Source: JBGFRR01 sp041695045
GTDB taxonomy: Bacteria; Bacteroidota; Ignavibacteria; UBA10030
Length of the DNA: 55,044 bases
Direction: 5' to 3'
Assembly: GCA_041695045.1 (NCBI GenBank)
Contig: JBGFRR010000030.1
Coordinates: forward strand, 1 to 55,044
This document shows, one piece after another, positions 41,195 through 49,445 of the stretch (positions are counted from its first letter, which is position 1; each line of letters opens with the position of its first letter). Below the pieces are notes generated by a model. That model was not told the DNA's origin. It saw only the letters and a program-made list of their open reading frames with translations, and made no database searches. A program made the position numbers and the translations under genes.

Positions 41195-41484
41195 AGAAAG
41201 AACTGTTTGCTGAATTGCTCAGCAGTGTCCGGGAGGGAGGAGCAACCCTCCGTGGGCACAAGAAAGCCAGTCGCGTATTCGATCTCTCAGACCCAGACGT
41301 AAAAGCTATCCGTGAACAGTTCAACCTTTCACAAGAAAAGTTTGCCCAACTGTTGGGAATCAGCGTGGCGACTCTTCGGAATTGGGAACAAAAGCGGCGT
41401 AAACCCGAAGGCGCCGCGCGAGTCTTACTCTGCGTCGCAGCCCGATATCCAGAAGCTGTGCTCAACACCATCAACGCGGCATAG
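41191..41484 (+). CDS. Helix-turn-helix antitoxin, HigA/NadS-like
   Basis: A 97-residue XRE-family protein. The DNA-binding part is FNLSQEKFAQLLGISVATLR followed by NWEQKRRKPEGAARVLL at about residues 48-85, with an N-terminal antitoxin-type segment. It should neutralise the neighbouring toxin and repress the operon. The 4-base overlap with the toxin gene indicates coupled translation. Confidence 0.83.
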   Translation: MKKELFAELLSSVREGGATLRGHKKASRVFDLSDPDVKAIREQFNLSQEKFAQLLGISVATLRNWEQKRRKPEGAARVLLCVAARYPEAVLNTINAA

Positions 41485-41530
41485 AAAAACCAGCAGCGTG
41501 GTAGTCTCCCGCAATCATTTTGCTGTACGA

Positions 41531-41567
41531 ATCTGTGGTAATCCGTCGAATCAGTATGAATCTGCGT
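41531..41567 (+). repeat. Dispersed repeat abutting the helicase start codon
   Basis: ATCTGTGGTAATCCGTCGAA followed by TCAGTATGAATCTGCGT ends 2 bases before the ATG of the UvrD-type helicase, so the gene has no visible Shine-Dalgarno sequence. Related copies are at 38861-38892, 43811-43840, 37443-37480 (inverted) and 53430-53450 (partial). Confidence 0.55.
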
Positions 41568-41569
41568 CA

Positions 41570-42565
41570 ATGAAGAAATACACCCTCAAACCACTCCCGC
41601 ATGACAACCTGCGGCTCGTCCATCCGCAGAAGTTCGTCATCGACTACAAGAACGAGCTGAACGCCGCGCAGCACGAGGCGGTCACCTCGCTCGACGGGCC
41701 GCATCTCGTTATTGCCGGAGCCGGAACGGGCAAGACACGCACCATTGTCTACCGCGTTGCGTATTTGGTGGAGCTTGGCGTGAAGCCGGAGAACATTCTG
41801 CTGCTCACCTTCACACGCAAAGCTGCGCAGGAGATGCTGCGGCGTGCGGCGATTCTGCTCGATAGTCGCTGCGAGCGCGTCGCCGGCGGCACGTTCCACT
41901 CTTTCGCCAACAGCGTGCTGCGCAAACACGGCAGTTTGCTTGCCTACATGCCGAACTTCACGATCCTCGACCAGACCGACGCTGAAGACGTGATGAATCT
42001 CCTCCGCACGCGGATGAAGTTCGACACCAAGGAGAAGCGTTTCCCTCGCAAAGAAGCCCTTTATGATCTCTACAGCCGACCGCTCAACACGATGACGCCG
42101 CTGGCCGATCTCCTTCTGAATGATTATCCGCAATACATCGAGTTAGAAGCAGACATCAACGCTCTGCACACGGCGTACGTGCATTACAAGCGCGAGCACA
42201 ATCTGATGGACTACGACGACCTGCTGGTGAACCTTGTAAAGCTCCTGCACCACCACAAGGTTGTGCGCGGCATGTTGTCCGAGCGACACACGTACATCAT
42301 GGTGGATGAATATCAGGACACCAACCGGGTGCAAGCGGAAATTGTTAAACTGCTGGCCTCCAAGCATCAGAACATTATGGTCGTAGGGGACGATGCACAG
42401 TGCATTTACTCGTTCCGCGGGTCGACAATCCGAAACATTTTGGAGTTTGGCGAGCAATTCCCCAACTGTAAGACGATCAAGCTCGAAGAAAACTTCCGCA
42501 GCACCCAGCCGATTTTGAATTTAGCAAATGAGATACTCAAACGAGGAGCAGGTAATTCAAAATGA
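41570..42565 (+). CDS. uvrD: UvrD/PcrA-type DNA helicase, N-terminal part (split gene)
   Basis: A 331-residue N-terminal part of a superfamily 1 helicase: Q motif ELNAAQHEAVTSL, Walker A IAGAGTGKTRT, motif Ia LLLTFTRKAA, TFHSFANSVLRKHG, motif II IMVDEYQDTNRVQ, motif III VVGDDAQCIYSFRGS and motif IV ENFRSTQPIL. The frame ends at TGA 42563-42565 inside an inserted hairpin repeat. The rest of the helicase resumes in the same frame at 42635. Unless the stops are bypassed, only a truncated protein is made from this part. Confidence 0.85.
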   Translation: MKKYTLKPLPHDNLRLVHPQKFVIDYKNELNAAQHEAVTSLDGPHLVIAGAGTGKTRTIVYRVAYLVELGVKPENILLLTFTRKAAQEMLRRAAILLDSRCERVAGGTFHSFANSVLRKHGSLLAYMPNFTILDQTDAEDVMNLLRTRMKFDTKEKRFPRKEALYDLYSRPLNTMTPLADLLLNDYPQYIELEADINALHTAYVHYKREHNLMDYDDLLVNLVKLLHHHKVVRGMLSERHTYIMVDEYQDTNRVQAEIVKLLASKHQNIMVVGDDAQCIYSFRGSTIRNILEFGEQFPNCKTIKLEENFRSTQPILNLANEILKRGAGNSK

Positions 42566-42632
42566 AAAATTCAAAAGGAAAAAAGAAAACTCCGGCCTAT
42601 TTTTCATTTTGAATTTTTCATTTTTCATTGAC
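42554..42632. repeat. Hairpin repeat inserted in the helicase gene
   Basis: AATTCAAAATGAAAAA (42554-42569) and TTTTTCATTTTGAATT (42600-42615) are perfect 16-bp inverted repeats around a 30-base loop, with more TTTTTCATTTTTCATTGA following. AT content is far above the neighbouring gene. The insert keeps the reading phase of the helicase but brings two in-frame TGA codons (42563 and about 42629). It has the look of a non-autonomous dispersed repeat. Confidence 0.7.
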
Positions 42633-42634
42633 TC

Positions 42635-43657
42635 ATGTACTACAAAGAACTCTACACGACCAAGCCGGGCGGAGAACTGCCGCAGCTCGTCGTCGCTGAA
42701 AACGAGAACCTGCAGTCGCGCTTCGTTGTGCAGAAGATCCTCGAGTTGCGCGAGCAGGGGATTCCGCTGCAAGAGATGGCGGTATTATTCCGCTCTTCTT
42801 TTCTCTCGTTCGACCTCGAAATCGAGCTTGCCAAGGCCAACATCCCCTTTGTGAAATTCGGCGGCTTCAAGTTTGTCGAGACGGCGCACGTGAAGGACAT
42901 GATTGCTTATCTCCGGGTACTGGAAAATCCTCGCGATGTCGTCGCGTGGAACCGTATCTTGTTGCTTGTGGATGGCGTCGGCCCGCGCACGGCGGAGAAA
43001 GTCATTGACGATATTCTGAAGCGCCGCGTTCCAGCCAACCCTGACTCCGACGCGGCAATCGTAACAGCCAAGTTTTGGTCAGAGTACAACGCGTATCCCA
43101 ACAACGTCCAGGAGCTCTTTGCTACGCTGAACGAGGTTGCCTCGCCACAGATACCGCCGGGAGAGAAGTCGTACCACATTCTGAAATACTATGAACCGAT
43201 TCTGAAAGCTCGTTACGACGACCATCTCAAGCGCAAGAAAGACCTCGAGATGTTTCAGAATATCACCGAGCGTTACAGGGACATCGACGAGCTGTTGACC
43301 GATTTAGCGCTAGAGCCGCCGAACGAGAGCGTCGTCGATATCGAATCACCAGGGCAGGAGGATGAGTATCTGACACTTTCTACAATCCACAGCGCGAAGG
43401 GGTTGGAGTGGAATACGGTCTTCGTGATCTACGCGCTGGAAGGGCGATTCCCCACCATGCGCTCTGCCGCGAGCGACGATGAAATGGAAGAAGAACGCCG
43501 GCTCATGTACGTCGCCTGCACACGCGCCAAGCAGCACCTCTTCATCACCTACCCGGTCAACATTTACGACCGCGAGTCGGGAATGATCCTGACGAAGCCT
43601 TCCCGGTTTATTCAGGGCATCGGCGAGAATCTCCTGGAGCCGTGGGTGGTGGAATAA
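42635..43657 (+). CDS. UvrD/PcrA-type DNA helicase, C-terminal part (split gene)
   Basis: A 340-residue frame continuing the helicase: YYKELYTTKPGGELPQLVVA, ENENLQSRFVVQKILELREQ, motif V STIHSAKGLEWNTVFVIYAL and motif VI EEERRLMYVACTRAKQHLFI. The junction NEILKR...YYKELYTTKPGG is where uninterrupted homologues are continuous. An ATG at 42635 could start a separate polypeptide, but no good Shine-Dalgarno sequence is visible. Two polypeptides associating to give activity is possible but unproven. Confidence 0.82.
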   Translation: MYYKELYTTKPGGELPQLVVAENENLQSRFVVQKILELREQGIPLQEMAVLFRSSFLSFDLEIELAKANIPFVKFGGFKFVETAHVKDMIAYLRVLENPRDVVAWNRILLLVDGVGPRTAEKVIDDILKRRVPANPDSDAAIVTAKFWSEYNAYPNNVQELFATLNEVASPQIPPGEKSYHILKYYEPILKARYDDHLKRKKDLEMFQNITERYRDIDELLTDLALEPPNESVVDIESPGQEDEYLTLSTIHSAKGLEWNTVFVIYALEGRFPTMRSAASDDEMEEERRLMYVACTRAKQHLFITYPVNIYDRESGMILTKPSRFIQGIGENLLEPWVVE

Positions 43658-43810
43658 CAACAGCGGGGGAGATGAGAAGCAGTCATGATAAGTGGATGAT
43701 AGGCAGAGGGGTGAAAGGGCGTATTCTTGCGCAGTCAATCGCTCGCAATCATTCGGGAGTACGCATCCCTGCCTACTCCGCGAAGCAGGGATTCAGCGGC
43801 AGGTGCGAAA

Positions 43811-43840
43811 ATCAGTAGAATCAGCGTGAATCTGTGGTAA
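43811..43840 (+). repeat. Dispersed repeat at the glycosyltransferase start
   Basis: ATCAGTAGAATCAGCGTGAA followed by TCTGTGGTAA ends at the A of the glycosyltransferase ATG. It is a member of the repeat family at 41531-41567. The preceding 140 bases also contain a GCAGGGATTC-type direct repeat fragment and no gene. Confidence 0.5.
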
Positions 43841-44535
43841 TGACGACCCCTCAATCAAACAATGAACCGCTTGTCTCCGTCATTCTTTGCACGTACAACC
43901 GCGAACGGCTTGTGAGGCGAGCAATCAAGTCGGTGTTGCGTCAGTCGTACACGAACTGGGAGCTCATCATCATCGACGACGGAAGTACGGACGATACCGA
44001 CCGAATGGTATTGCCGGTCGTGAAGCGCGATCGACGGCTCCGGTTTGTGCGTCACGCAAACAAAGGATTAGCTCTTTCACGCAACGACGGCATCGCGCTC
44101 GCCCAAGGAGCGTTCATCGCTTTCCTCGATTCGGACGATGAGTACGCGGAAAAACATTTGGAATGTCGAATTCACTTCATGCGGCGACGGAGGGATGTGG
44201 GGCTTGTGTACGGCGGCATTCGGTGTGTGGGTCCGAACAAACGGCAATTTGTCCCCGATGTCGAGCGACCGGGAACGATGATTCACGTCAGCAAATGCTT
44301 TACCAGTGGAACGATCGTTGCGCGGCGCTCGGTGCTTCTTCGGGCCGGAGGATTCAGGAATGTCGTGTTTGCCGAGGACTATGACCTCGTCCAGCGCATC
44401 AAGACCTTCACGCGCATTGCCCGCTCACGCTCTGCCACGTACATCTACCATGTCGATGCCGACGACCGGTTGTGCGACCTGTACGCGAAGGGGGGCGAAG
44501 AAGGGATCCTGAACTTCAGAGGCACGGCGCGGTAG
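43840..44535 (+). CDS. Family 2 glycosyltransferase
   Basis: A 231-residue GT-A fold enzyme: PLVSVILCTYNRERLVRRAI, IIIDDGSTDDTDRM, GLALSRNDGIALAQGAFIAF and the metal-binding LDSDDEYAEKHLE, with a FAEDYDLVQRIKTF acceptor-side motif. It should transfer a sugar from a nucleotide donor in cell-surface polysaccharide or glycoprotein synthesis; the donor and acceptor are unknown. No membrane segment is seen. The ATG at 43840 directly follows a dispersed repeat. Confidence 0.88.
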   Translation: MTTPQSNNEPLVSVILCTYNRERLVRRAIKSVLRQSYTNWELIIIDDGSTDDTDRMVLPVVKRDRRLRFVRHANKGLALSRNDGIALAQGAFIAFLDSDDEYAEKHLECRIHFMRRRRDVGLVYGGIRCVGPNKRQFVPDVERPGTMIHVSKCFTSGTIVARRSVLLRAGGFRNVVFAEDYDLVQRIKTFTRIARSRSATYIYHVDADDRLCDLYAKGGEEGILNFRGTAR

Positions 44536-44551
44536 CAACAACGCCGCTGTC

Positions 44552-45394
44552 TCAGGATTGTTTATTCATCCGCTCTTTCAACTGCCGCGCGCGCTTGATC
44601 TTCCCTTTGATGGTGGAAATCAGCGTTTCGTCGGAGAAGGGTTTGGTGATGTAATCATCAACGCCGAGCTCTTTGCCCATGCGGATGAGCGCATCGTCGG
44701 AGAGGCCGCTGAGAAACACAAAGGGGACATGGTAGAGGTTGTCCATCTCCCGCACTTTTTCGTAGAACGTGAAGCCTCCCATGGTGGATGTTTCGAGGTT
44801 GATATCCGAGAGGATGAGGTCGGGCGTGTACTCCCGCAGGAGGGTATAGGCTTCGTCGGTCGTCGTCACGGCGCGGACGTCGAAGTTGGCGTCCTCCAAC
44901 GTTGCGGCAAGCATTTCGAGGAGCCGCTCATCATCATCGATGACGAGAACGCTCGACTGGCGTTTCGGTTGCCTGGAACTTCTTCGCACAGTCGGCTCAG
45001 CCGGAACAGGTCGTTGTGCGCGCCGGGCATCTTCTTCCTTGCGTAATCGCTCTTCCTCCGCACGACGCTGTTCAGCCGCCCTTCGTTCCTCTTCGTCCTT
45101 TTTCCGTTGTTCTTCTTCTTTGCGGCGACGCTCTTCGTCAAGCCGTTTCTGTTCTTCTTGAAATTTCCGTACCGCTTCTTCGTCCGCCTTCCGCTTCTGT
45201 TCCCGCTCCTCAAGAAGATGGATGAGCCGCTCTTGATATGCGTGAACATAGACATTCTTCGGGTCGATGGCCCTTGCGTTCTCCACCTCTTTCTGCGCGA
45301 GTTCAAGACTTCCAGCTTTGATCAATTGGTCGACGCGCTTGAGAATCTCGCTCACGCGCTTCCGGTCGTCATCTCTCGGCGTTAATTCCGGCAT
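44552..45394 (-). CDS. TPR-like / coiled-coil protein with C-terminal receiver
   Basis: A 280-residue protein. The N-terminal helical hairpin (ILKRVDQLIKAGSLELAQKE, VENARAIDPKNVYVHAYQER) is followed by a long Lys/Glu/Arg coiled coil (about 65-135). A complete receiver has SSVLVIDDDERLLEMLAATL, acceptor Asp in LILSDINLE, FVFLSG and YITKPF. It shares architecture with the pseudo-receiver protein at 28384-29748, suggesting a family that couples a helical scaffold to phosphorylation. It lies alone on the minus strand. Confidence 0.83.
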   Translation of the reverse strand: MPELTPRDDDRKRVSEILKRVDQLIKAGSLELAQKEVENARAIDPKNVYVHAYQERLIHLLEEREQKRKADEEAVRKFQEEQKRLDEERRRKEEEQRKKDEEERRAAEQRRAEEERLRKEEDARRAQRPVPAEPTVRRSSRQPKRQSSVLVIDDDERLLEMLAATLEDANFDVRAVTTTDEAYTLLREYTPDLILSDINLETSTMGGFTFYEKVREMDNLYHVPFVFLSGLSDDALIRMGKELGVDDYITKPFSDETLISTIKGKIKRARQLKERMNKQS

Positions 45395-45422
45395 GGGCTG
45401 TTTTTCCTGTACGCGTCCCGTG

Positions 45423-46931
45423 TCATTCCTCGTCTAGCGTCGCCGCTGCAAACATCTCGAATGAGACAACGGGAGAAAGCGGGCTTTCCTTGCCGAGTCG
45501 ATCGACGGCGGAAACGGCGTACAACGCACAGCGCGGTGGCTGACGGTCAACGGCGTGTGAAGCACCCCGCCCCGTCACGAAGAGAATCTGTGTCACATCG
45601 GCCGGATCGACGAGCGGGGATTCCGACCGATACACAACGTACACATGAGAAGGATCGTCGGAACCGCTCTGCCAGGAGATCGTTATCGCGTTTCCCTCTT
45701 GTTTCATACGCACGTCAGTCGGGGCCGGTGGTGGCTCTGCCTTCTTCCACGGCATCGGAGGTGTGAGCGCCCAGTACGGAAACTCCGTGAGGCCGAGAAT
45801 TTCCCAGCTGAGCGAAAGTCCGGCGGCGGAGAAGAACACAACACCCGGAAGTTTGAGTCGTCGTGTCTCTTCAATCTGCGCCGAGATTTCCTGCCACCCG
45901 AACCGCCGCGTCAGAGCTATATACAGTCCGGAGAGCACTTGCCGGTCATACGCAACACGATCCTGCCACTGCATCACGAGCGGACCGAACGGATGCGTGG
46001 GATGCGAGCGTTCCCAGTACACCATCGGCACGATGAAATCGATCTTGCCCACTTCCATCCATCGGCGCGGGTCCTGATACACAGCATGATAGGCCGTCCA
46101 CCCCGTGCCCATGTACTTGCCGATAACAGCGGCGGACATCTTCACCCACTGTTTGCGCTCCTGAATGCCGTTGTACGCATCGAACACAAAATGGTTGATC
46201 TGCTCGCGCTGCCAGTGATCCCACGCGAGCCCGTGCGGGTTCCCCTCTTTACTGTTGAAGCGCGCCACGCTGACCGCATCGTGGGAGTAGCCCTGCTGCG
46301 GCGCGTTCTCCGGATAACGAATGTAATCGAAGTGCATCCCATCGATGTCGTACTTCTCGACGATATCGAACACAACGTTCAGCACATGCTGGCGCGCGGC
46401 GGGGTTGCCCGGACTGATGTTCACGTAATGATCGCTGAGCGGCATCGGCTTGCCGTCATTGTCGCAGACGAGCCATTCAGGATGTTCGAGGTACATCGAG
46501 CGAGGGGTCGATTCCGGCGGAGGCGTCTTTCCTCGCCAGATGGGGAAGGTGTTGATCCAGGCGTGCAATTCGAGTCCGAGTCGGTGCGCTTCGTCGCTGG
46601 CGAACAGCAGTGGATCCCAGCCGGGGTCCTGGCCGAGCGTGGCGGTGAGTCTCTGCGACCACGGCTCGTGCGCGGATTTGTAGAACGCATCGCCGTTCCC
46701 GCGCACCTGAAAGATGACCATGTTGAATTTTGCACGGCGGGCTTGCTCAAATACTTCGCGGATGCGTCGTTGGGACTCTTCGGGGCTGAACGCAACGGTA
46801 TCGCCAGTGTATTCGAAGCGGCTCATCCAGACGCCGCGGGCTTCGCGCTTGCCGGTGAAGACCTGCTTATCGCAACCGGTGGGTAGGAGGATAAGCGCAA
46901 CAAGCATTGCAACCTGCGGGATGCGTTCCAT
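45423..46931 (-). CDS. GHL10-type glycoside hydrolase lipoprotein
   Basis: A 502-residue lipoprotein with signal MLVALILLPTGC (lipobox LPTGC). The (beta/alpha)8 domain of the family 10-like hydrolases (formerly DUF187) is recognised from EARGVWMSRFEYTG, FNMVIFQVRGNGDAFY, LELHAWINTFPIWRG, YDIDGMHFDYIRYPENAP and IDFIVPMVYWERSHP. A fibronectin-III-like domain follows (APTDVRMKQEGNAITISWQS). The substrate is probably a glycan on or near the cell surface. It is followed by the TPR-REC gene on the same strand with a 28-base gap. Confidence 0.85.
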   Translation of the reverse strand: MERIPQVAMLVALILLPTGCDKQVFTGKREARGVWMSRFEYTGDTVAFSPEESQRRIREVFEQARRAKFNMVIFQVRGNGDAFYKSAHEPWSQRLTATLGQDPGWDPLLFASDEAHRLGLELHAWINTFPIWRGKTPPPESTPRSMYLEHPEWLVCDNDGKPMPLSDHYVNISPGNPAARQHVLNVVFDIVEKYDIDGMHFDYIRYPENAPQQGYSHDAVSVARFNSKEGNPHGLAWDHWQREQINHFVFDAYNGIQERKQWVKMSAAVIGKYMGTGWTAYHAVYQDPRRWMEVGKIDFIVPMVYWERSHPTHPFGPLVMQWQDRVAYDRQVLSGLYIALTRRFGWQEISAQIEETRRLKLPGVVFFSAAGLSLSWEILGLTEFPYWALTPPMPWKKAEPPPAPTDVRMKQEGNAITISWQSGSDDPSHVYVVYRSESPLVDPADVTQILFVTGRGASHAVDRQPPRCALYAVSAVDRLGKESPLSPVVSFEMFAAATLDEE

Positions 46932-46999
46932 TGCATCGAAAAGTTACAGAAGTGTTAAAGGAAATGCAAGGAATGGAAATCAAAAGCGTAAACAAGAGA

Positions 47000-47036
47000 G
47001 CCTTGCCCACAATCTTTTTGTGAACAAGGCCCCTTT
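47000..47036. terminator. Hairpin terminator downstream of the subtilase gene
   Basis: GCCTTGCCCAC and GTGAACAAGGC form an 11-bp stem with two mismatches around AATCTTTTT. On the plus strand it is followed by CCCTTTTT, on the minus strand by TCTCTTGTTT. Given gene directions it most likely ends the subtilase transcript and separates it from the GHL10 gene. Confidence 0.55.
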
Positions 47037-47106
47037 TTGTGTTTTATTCACAATGAAGAGCAGTTACTTACTTCGTCAACGCCATTCCCGCTACACAATA
47101 GCGGGA

Positions 47107-49035
47107 CTATTTGAGAAGCAATAGCTTCATCACTTTACTGAACTGCTTACCGCTCTCTCCTATGGCGGTGATGCGGTAGAAATACATGCCGCTGCCGACT
47201 TTGTTGCCGTTGGCATCAACTCCATCCCAGCGTACGCGCCGGTAGCCTGCGCTGTAATGACCAGACGCTACTGTGGCAACATCTCTTCCGAGCAGGTCAA
47301 TGATGGTGATGGTCACATCGGAGGGCTCGGGCAAACCAAAGCTGATTTCGGTCTCTGGGTTGAAGGGGTTGGGGAAGTTCTGGGAGATACTGAACACCTC
47401 AGGTACCATTTGTATGCTCTGACCAAGAAAGCGACTAAGGTCTGCCATTTTCAGCGGCGCAGTTCCATGGACACCAACTCTATTCGAGCCAGAGGATTCA
47501 CCGACTTGGTTTACAGCTGTTACATAATAACAGACCAGAACGTTTGAGTTAGGGTCCATAATGACGGCTCCATCAACATAGCTCGTTGAAGTGGTTGAGC
47601 CGGCCAGAGAATACACAGGAACCATATTACAATTAACTGTGCCCGGTGCACCTTGTATTGTTCCTCGGTAGATATTGTAGGAAGTTGCTCCACTGACGGC
47701 ATTCCAGCTCAAGTTGGGAGATTGCCCCGCTTGACCAGCGTTTGTGATCACAAGGTTTTGGGGAGGTGGAGGCGGTGCGAGAGCCCTGTGCGCGTTGATG
47801 CGGCCATAGCCGTATTCGTTGGTGAAATTGTTGCCGCCCATTGCGGGTACCTTATCTACACTGTTGCGCAGAATATCGCGCACTTGTTGCCAGGTAAGTG
47901 ATGGATTGACCGAGCGGATGAGGGCGGCAAGGCCAGCGACGTGGGGTGCGGAAAAGGAAGTACCGAAAACTTGGCTCGTGTATCCACCTGCCATTGTCGT
48001 ACTTGGTACTCCATCAGGTGCAACGACATCCATTTCCGGACCGTGAGCACTGTAGGAGCGACGGTTATCATTCTGGTCTGTTGCGCCAACAGCTATTGTG
48101 TTCGAATATCGCGCTGGAAATCTGATAGAAGGATCTCCTGTTGCACCATTGTTCCCGGCAGACGCAACGATTACAACGCCGTGGGTGTTGACGGCAAAGT
48201 TAACAGCCGACTGTAATACGGAAAGGTTTGGTTCAGTTGGACCCCATCCGCTGCTGATGTTTATGGCCCTTGCACCGTTTCGAGCAGCGTATTCGATGGC
48301 TTGCGCCGTTAACGATAGAAACGGATTAAAGCCGCCATCTCTCAAGACCATCAAACTGACTCCCTTCTGTGTTCCCCATCCGCCAGCGACGCCTGCAATC
48401 CCACGATAGGAACCGCTTTCTAAGTTATGTGTCTGGGCTGATGATATACCGGCAACGTTCGTTCCGTGTCCGTCAGTGTCATCTGGGTTGTTATCTGGCG
48501 AAAATGGCGGCTGGGGATTGTTTCCACCACCAGCGAAATCCCAGCCAATCAGGTCATCCACAAAACCGTTGCCGTCATTGTCTATCCCGTCGAGGTCTCC
48601 CCCTTGCGCCACTGGTATGAAGTCAGGTCTTCCATTTCCATTGCGATCCTCTGCCGAATTTACCCAGATATTTCCGTCAAGGTCCTCGTGCGTGTAGCGT
48701 GTTCCGCTGTCGATCACACCCAGGATGATCGAACTACTTCCAGTGGTAATATTCCATGCTTGCGGCATTTGAATCTTCGGCAAGTTCCATTGCTGGGAAT
48801 ACCAGGGGTCACTCGGAGTTCGATGCCGTTTTCCAATTGCATCAAACTCGAGCACATCGAATCTGCCGCTTGCCTGAAGGGCAGACGCAATCTGAAATGC
48901 GTCTCGATCAGGGGCTATGGTGAGAACATAGAATCCATCTAAGAATCGAGCGCTCCCGAGCGAGACGCCGCTTACGTTCAATCGCTGAAAGTCGAAGTTC
49001 TCGACGTGCCCTCTATCTTTCAGTCTCACGATCAA
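47107..49035 (-). CDS. Secreted subtilase (S8) with T9SS-type sorting domain
   Basis: A 642-residue frame with the catalytic triad in VIDSGTRYTHEDLDG (Asp), DGHGTNVAGIS (His) and GTSFSAPHVAGLAA (Ser). A fibronectin-like domain follows (TNAGQAGQSPNLSWNAVSGA). The C-terminal 80 residues contain NFPNPFNPETEISFGLPEPS and VGSGMYFYRI, the sorting domain used by the Por (type IX) secretion system. The frame has no signal peptide; the signal is encoded just upstream in another frame (49070-49234), separated by a T7 run. The true gene is probably 47107-49234 with a one-base frameshift. Confidence 0.87.
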   Translation of the reverse strand: MIVRLKDRGHVENFDFQRLNVSGVSLGSARFLDGFYVLTIAPDRDAFQIASALQASGRFDVLEFDAIGKRHRTPSDPWYSQQWNLPKIQMPQAWNITTGSSSIILGVIDSGTRYTHEDLDGNIWVNSAEDRNGNGRPDFIPVAQGGDLDGIDNDGNGFVDDLIGWDFAGGGNNPQPPFSPDNNPDDTDGHGTNVAGISSAQTHNLESGSYRGIAGVAGGWGTQKGVSLMVLRDGGFNPFLSLTAQAIEYAARNGARAINISSGWGPTEPNLSVLQSAVNFAVNTHGVVIVASAGNNGATGDPSIRFPARYSNTIAVGATDQNDNRRSYSAHGPEMDVVAPDGVPSTTMAGGYTSQVFGTSFSAPHVAGLAALIRSVNPSLTWQQVRDILRNSVDKVPAMGGNNFTNEYGYGRINAHRALAPPPPPQNLVITNAGQAGQSPNLSWNAVSGATSYNIYRGTIQGAPGTVNCNMVPVYSLAGSTTSTSYVDGAVIMDPNSNVLVCYYVTAVNQVGESSGSNRVGVHGTAPLKMADLSRFLGQSIQMVPEVFSISQNFPNPFNPETEISFGLPEPSDVTITIIDLLGRDVATVASGHYSAGYRRVRWDGVDANGNKVGSGMYFYRITAIGESGKQFSKVMKLLLLK

Positions 49036-49069
49036 TCGGTGCGGAATGATCTCATCCCCTTTCTTGCCT

Positions 49070-49234
49070 TCAAAAAAAGGTATACCATTTCCCTGCTTCT
49101 ACCAGATATTCTCTTCCTTGCAGTGTGAATCGTTGAATCTGTCCATAGATGTCTGTTGTGGCTGCGAATATGCATACCACAAGTAACAGCAGAAAATTCT
49201 GCCGCAGACTGCGAATACTCTTCGTTGCGTTCAT
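49070..49234 (-). CDS. Signal-peptide fragment of the subtilase (frameshifted 5' end)
   Basis: The ATG at 49234 follows AAAAAGGAGAACGACA. The frame gives MNATKSIRSLRQNFLLLLVV then CIFAATTDIYGQ, a signal peptide, followed by IQRFTLQGREYLVEAGKWYT and a stop right after the seven T residues at 49072-49078. Removing one T continues the protein as TFFEGKKGDEIIPHRLIVRL into the protease. The mature N-terminus and propeptide are thus split between two frames. Confidence 0.75.
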   Translation of the reverse strand: MNATKSIRSLRQNFLLLLVVCIFAATTDIYGQIQRFTLQGREYLVEAGKWYTFF

Positions 49235-49445
49235 TGTCGTTCTCCTTTTTCAAAGAAATGTTTCAACTGAGATTTCAGAATGTTACATTAGAAAAAGCAA
49301 CGCCCTCGAAGGCAGAATGCACCTTCGATACGTTCTCTTGGCGGAGATTTGTATTGTGAGGTCAAGCCGACGAGGGCTACTGTTTTTATTGCTTCATCGG
49401 TGGCGGGTCTCGCTCGTGCACGTTCCAAAGGTTCATGCGGAAACT

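Noticed and set aside
45645..46886. Long plus-strand frame of 413 codons opposite the GHL10 gene
   Set aside because: It mirrors a conserved gene with clear domains; no Shine-Dalgarno site or homology-like motifs. Typical antisense shadow of a GC-biased third codon position.
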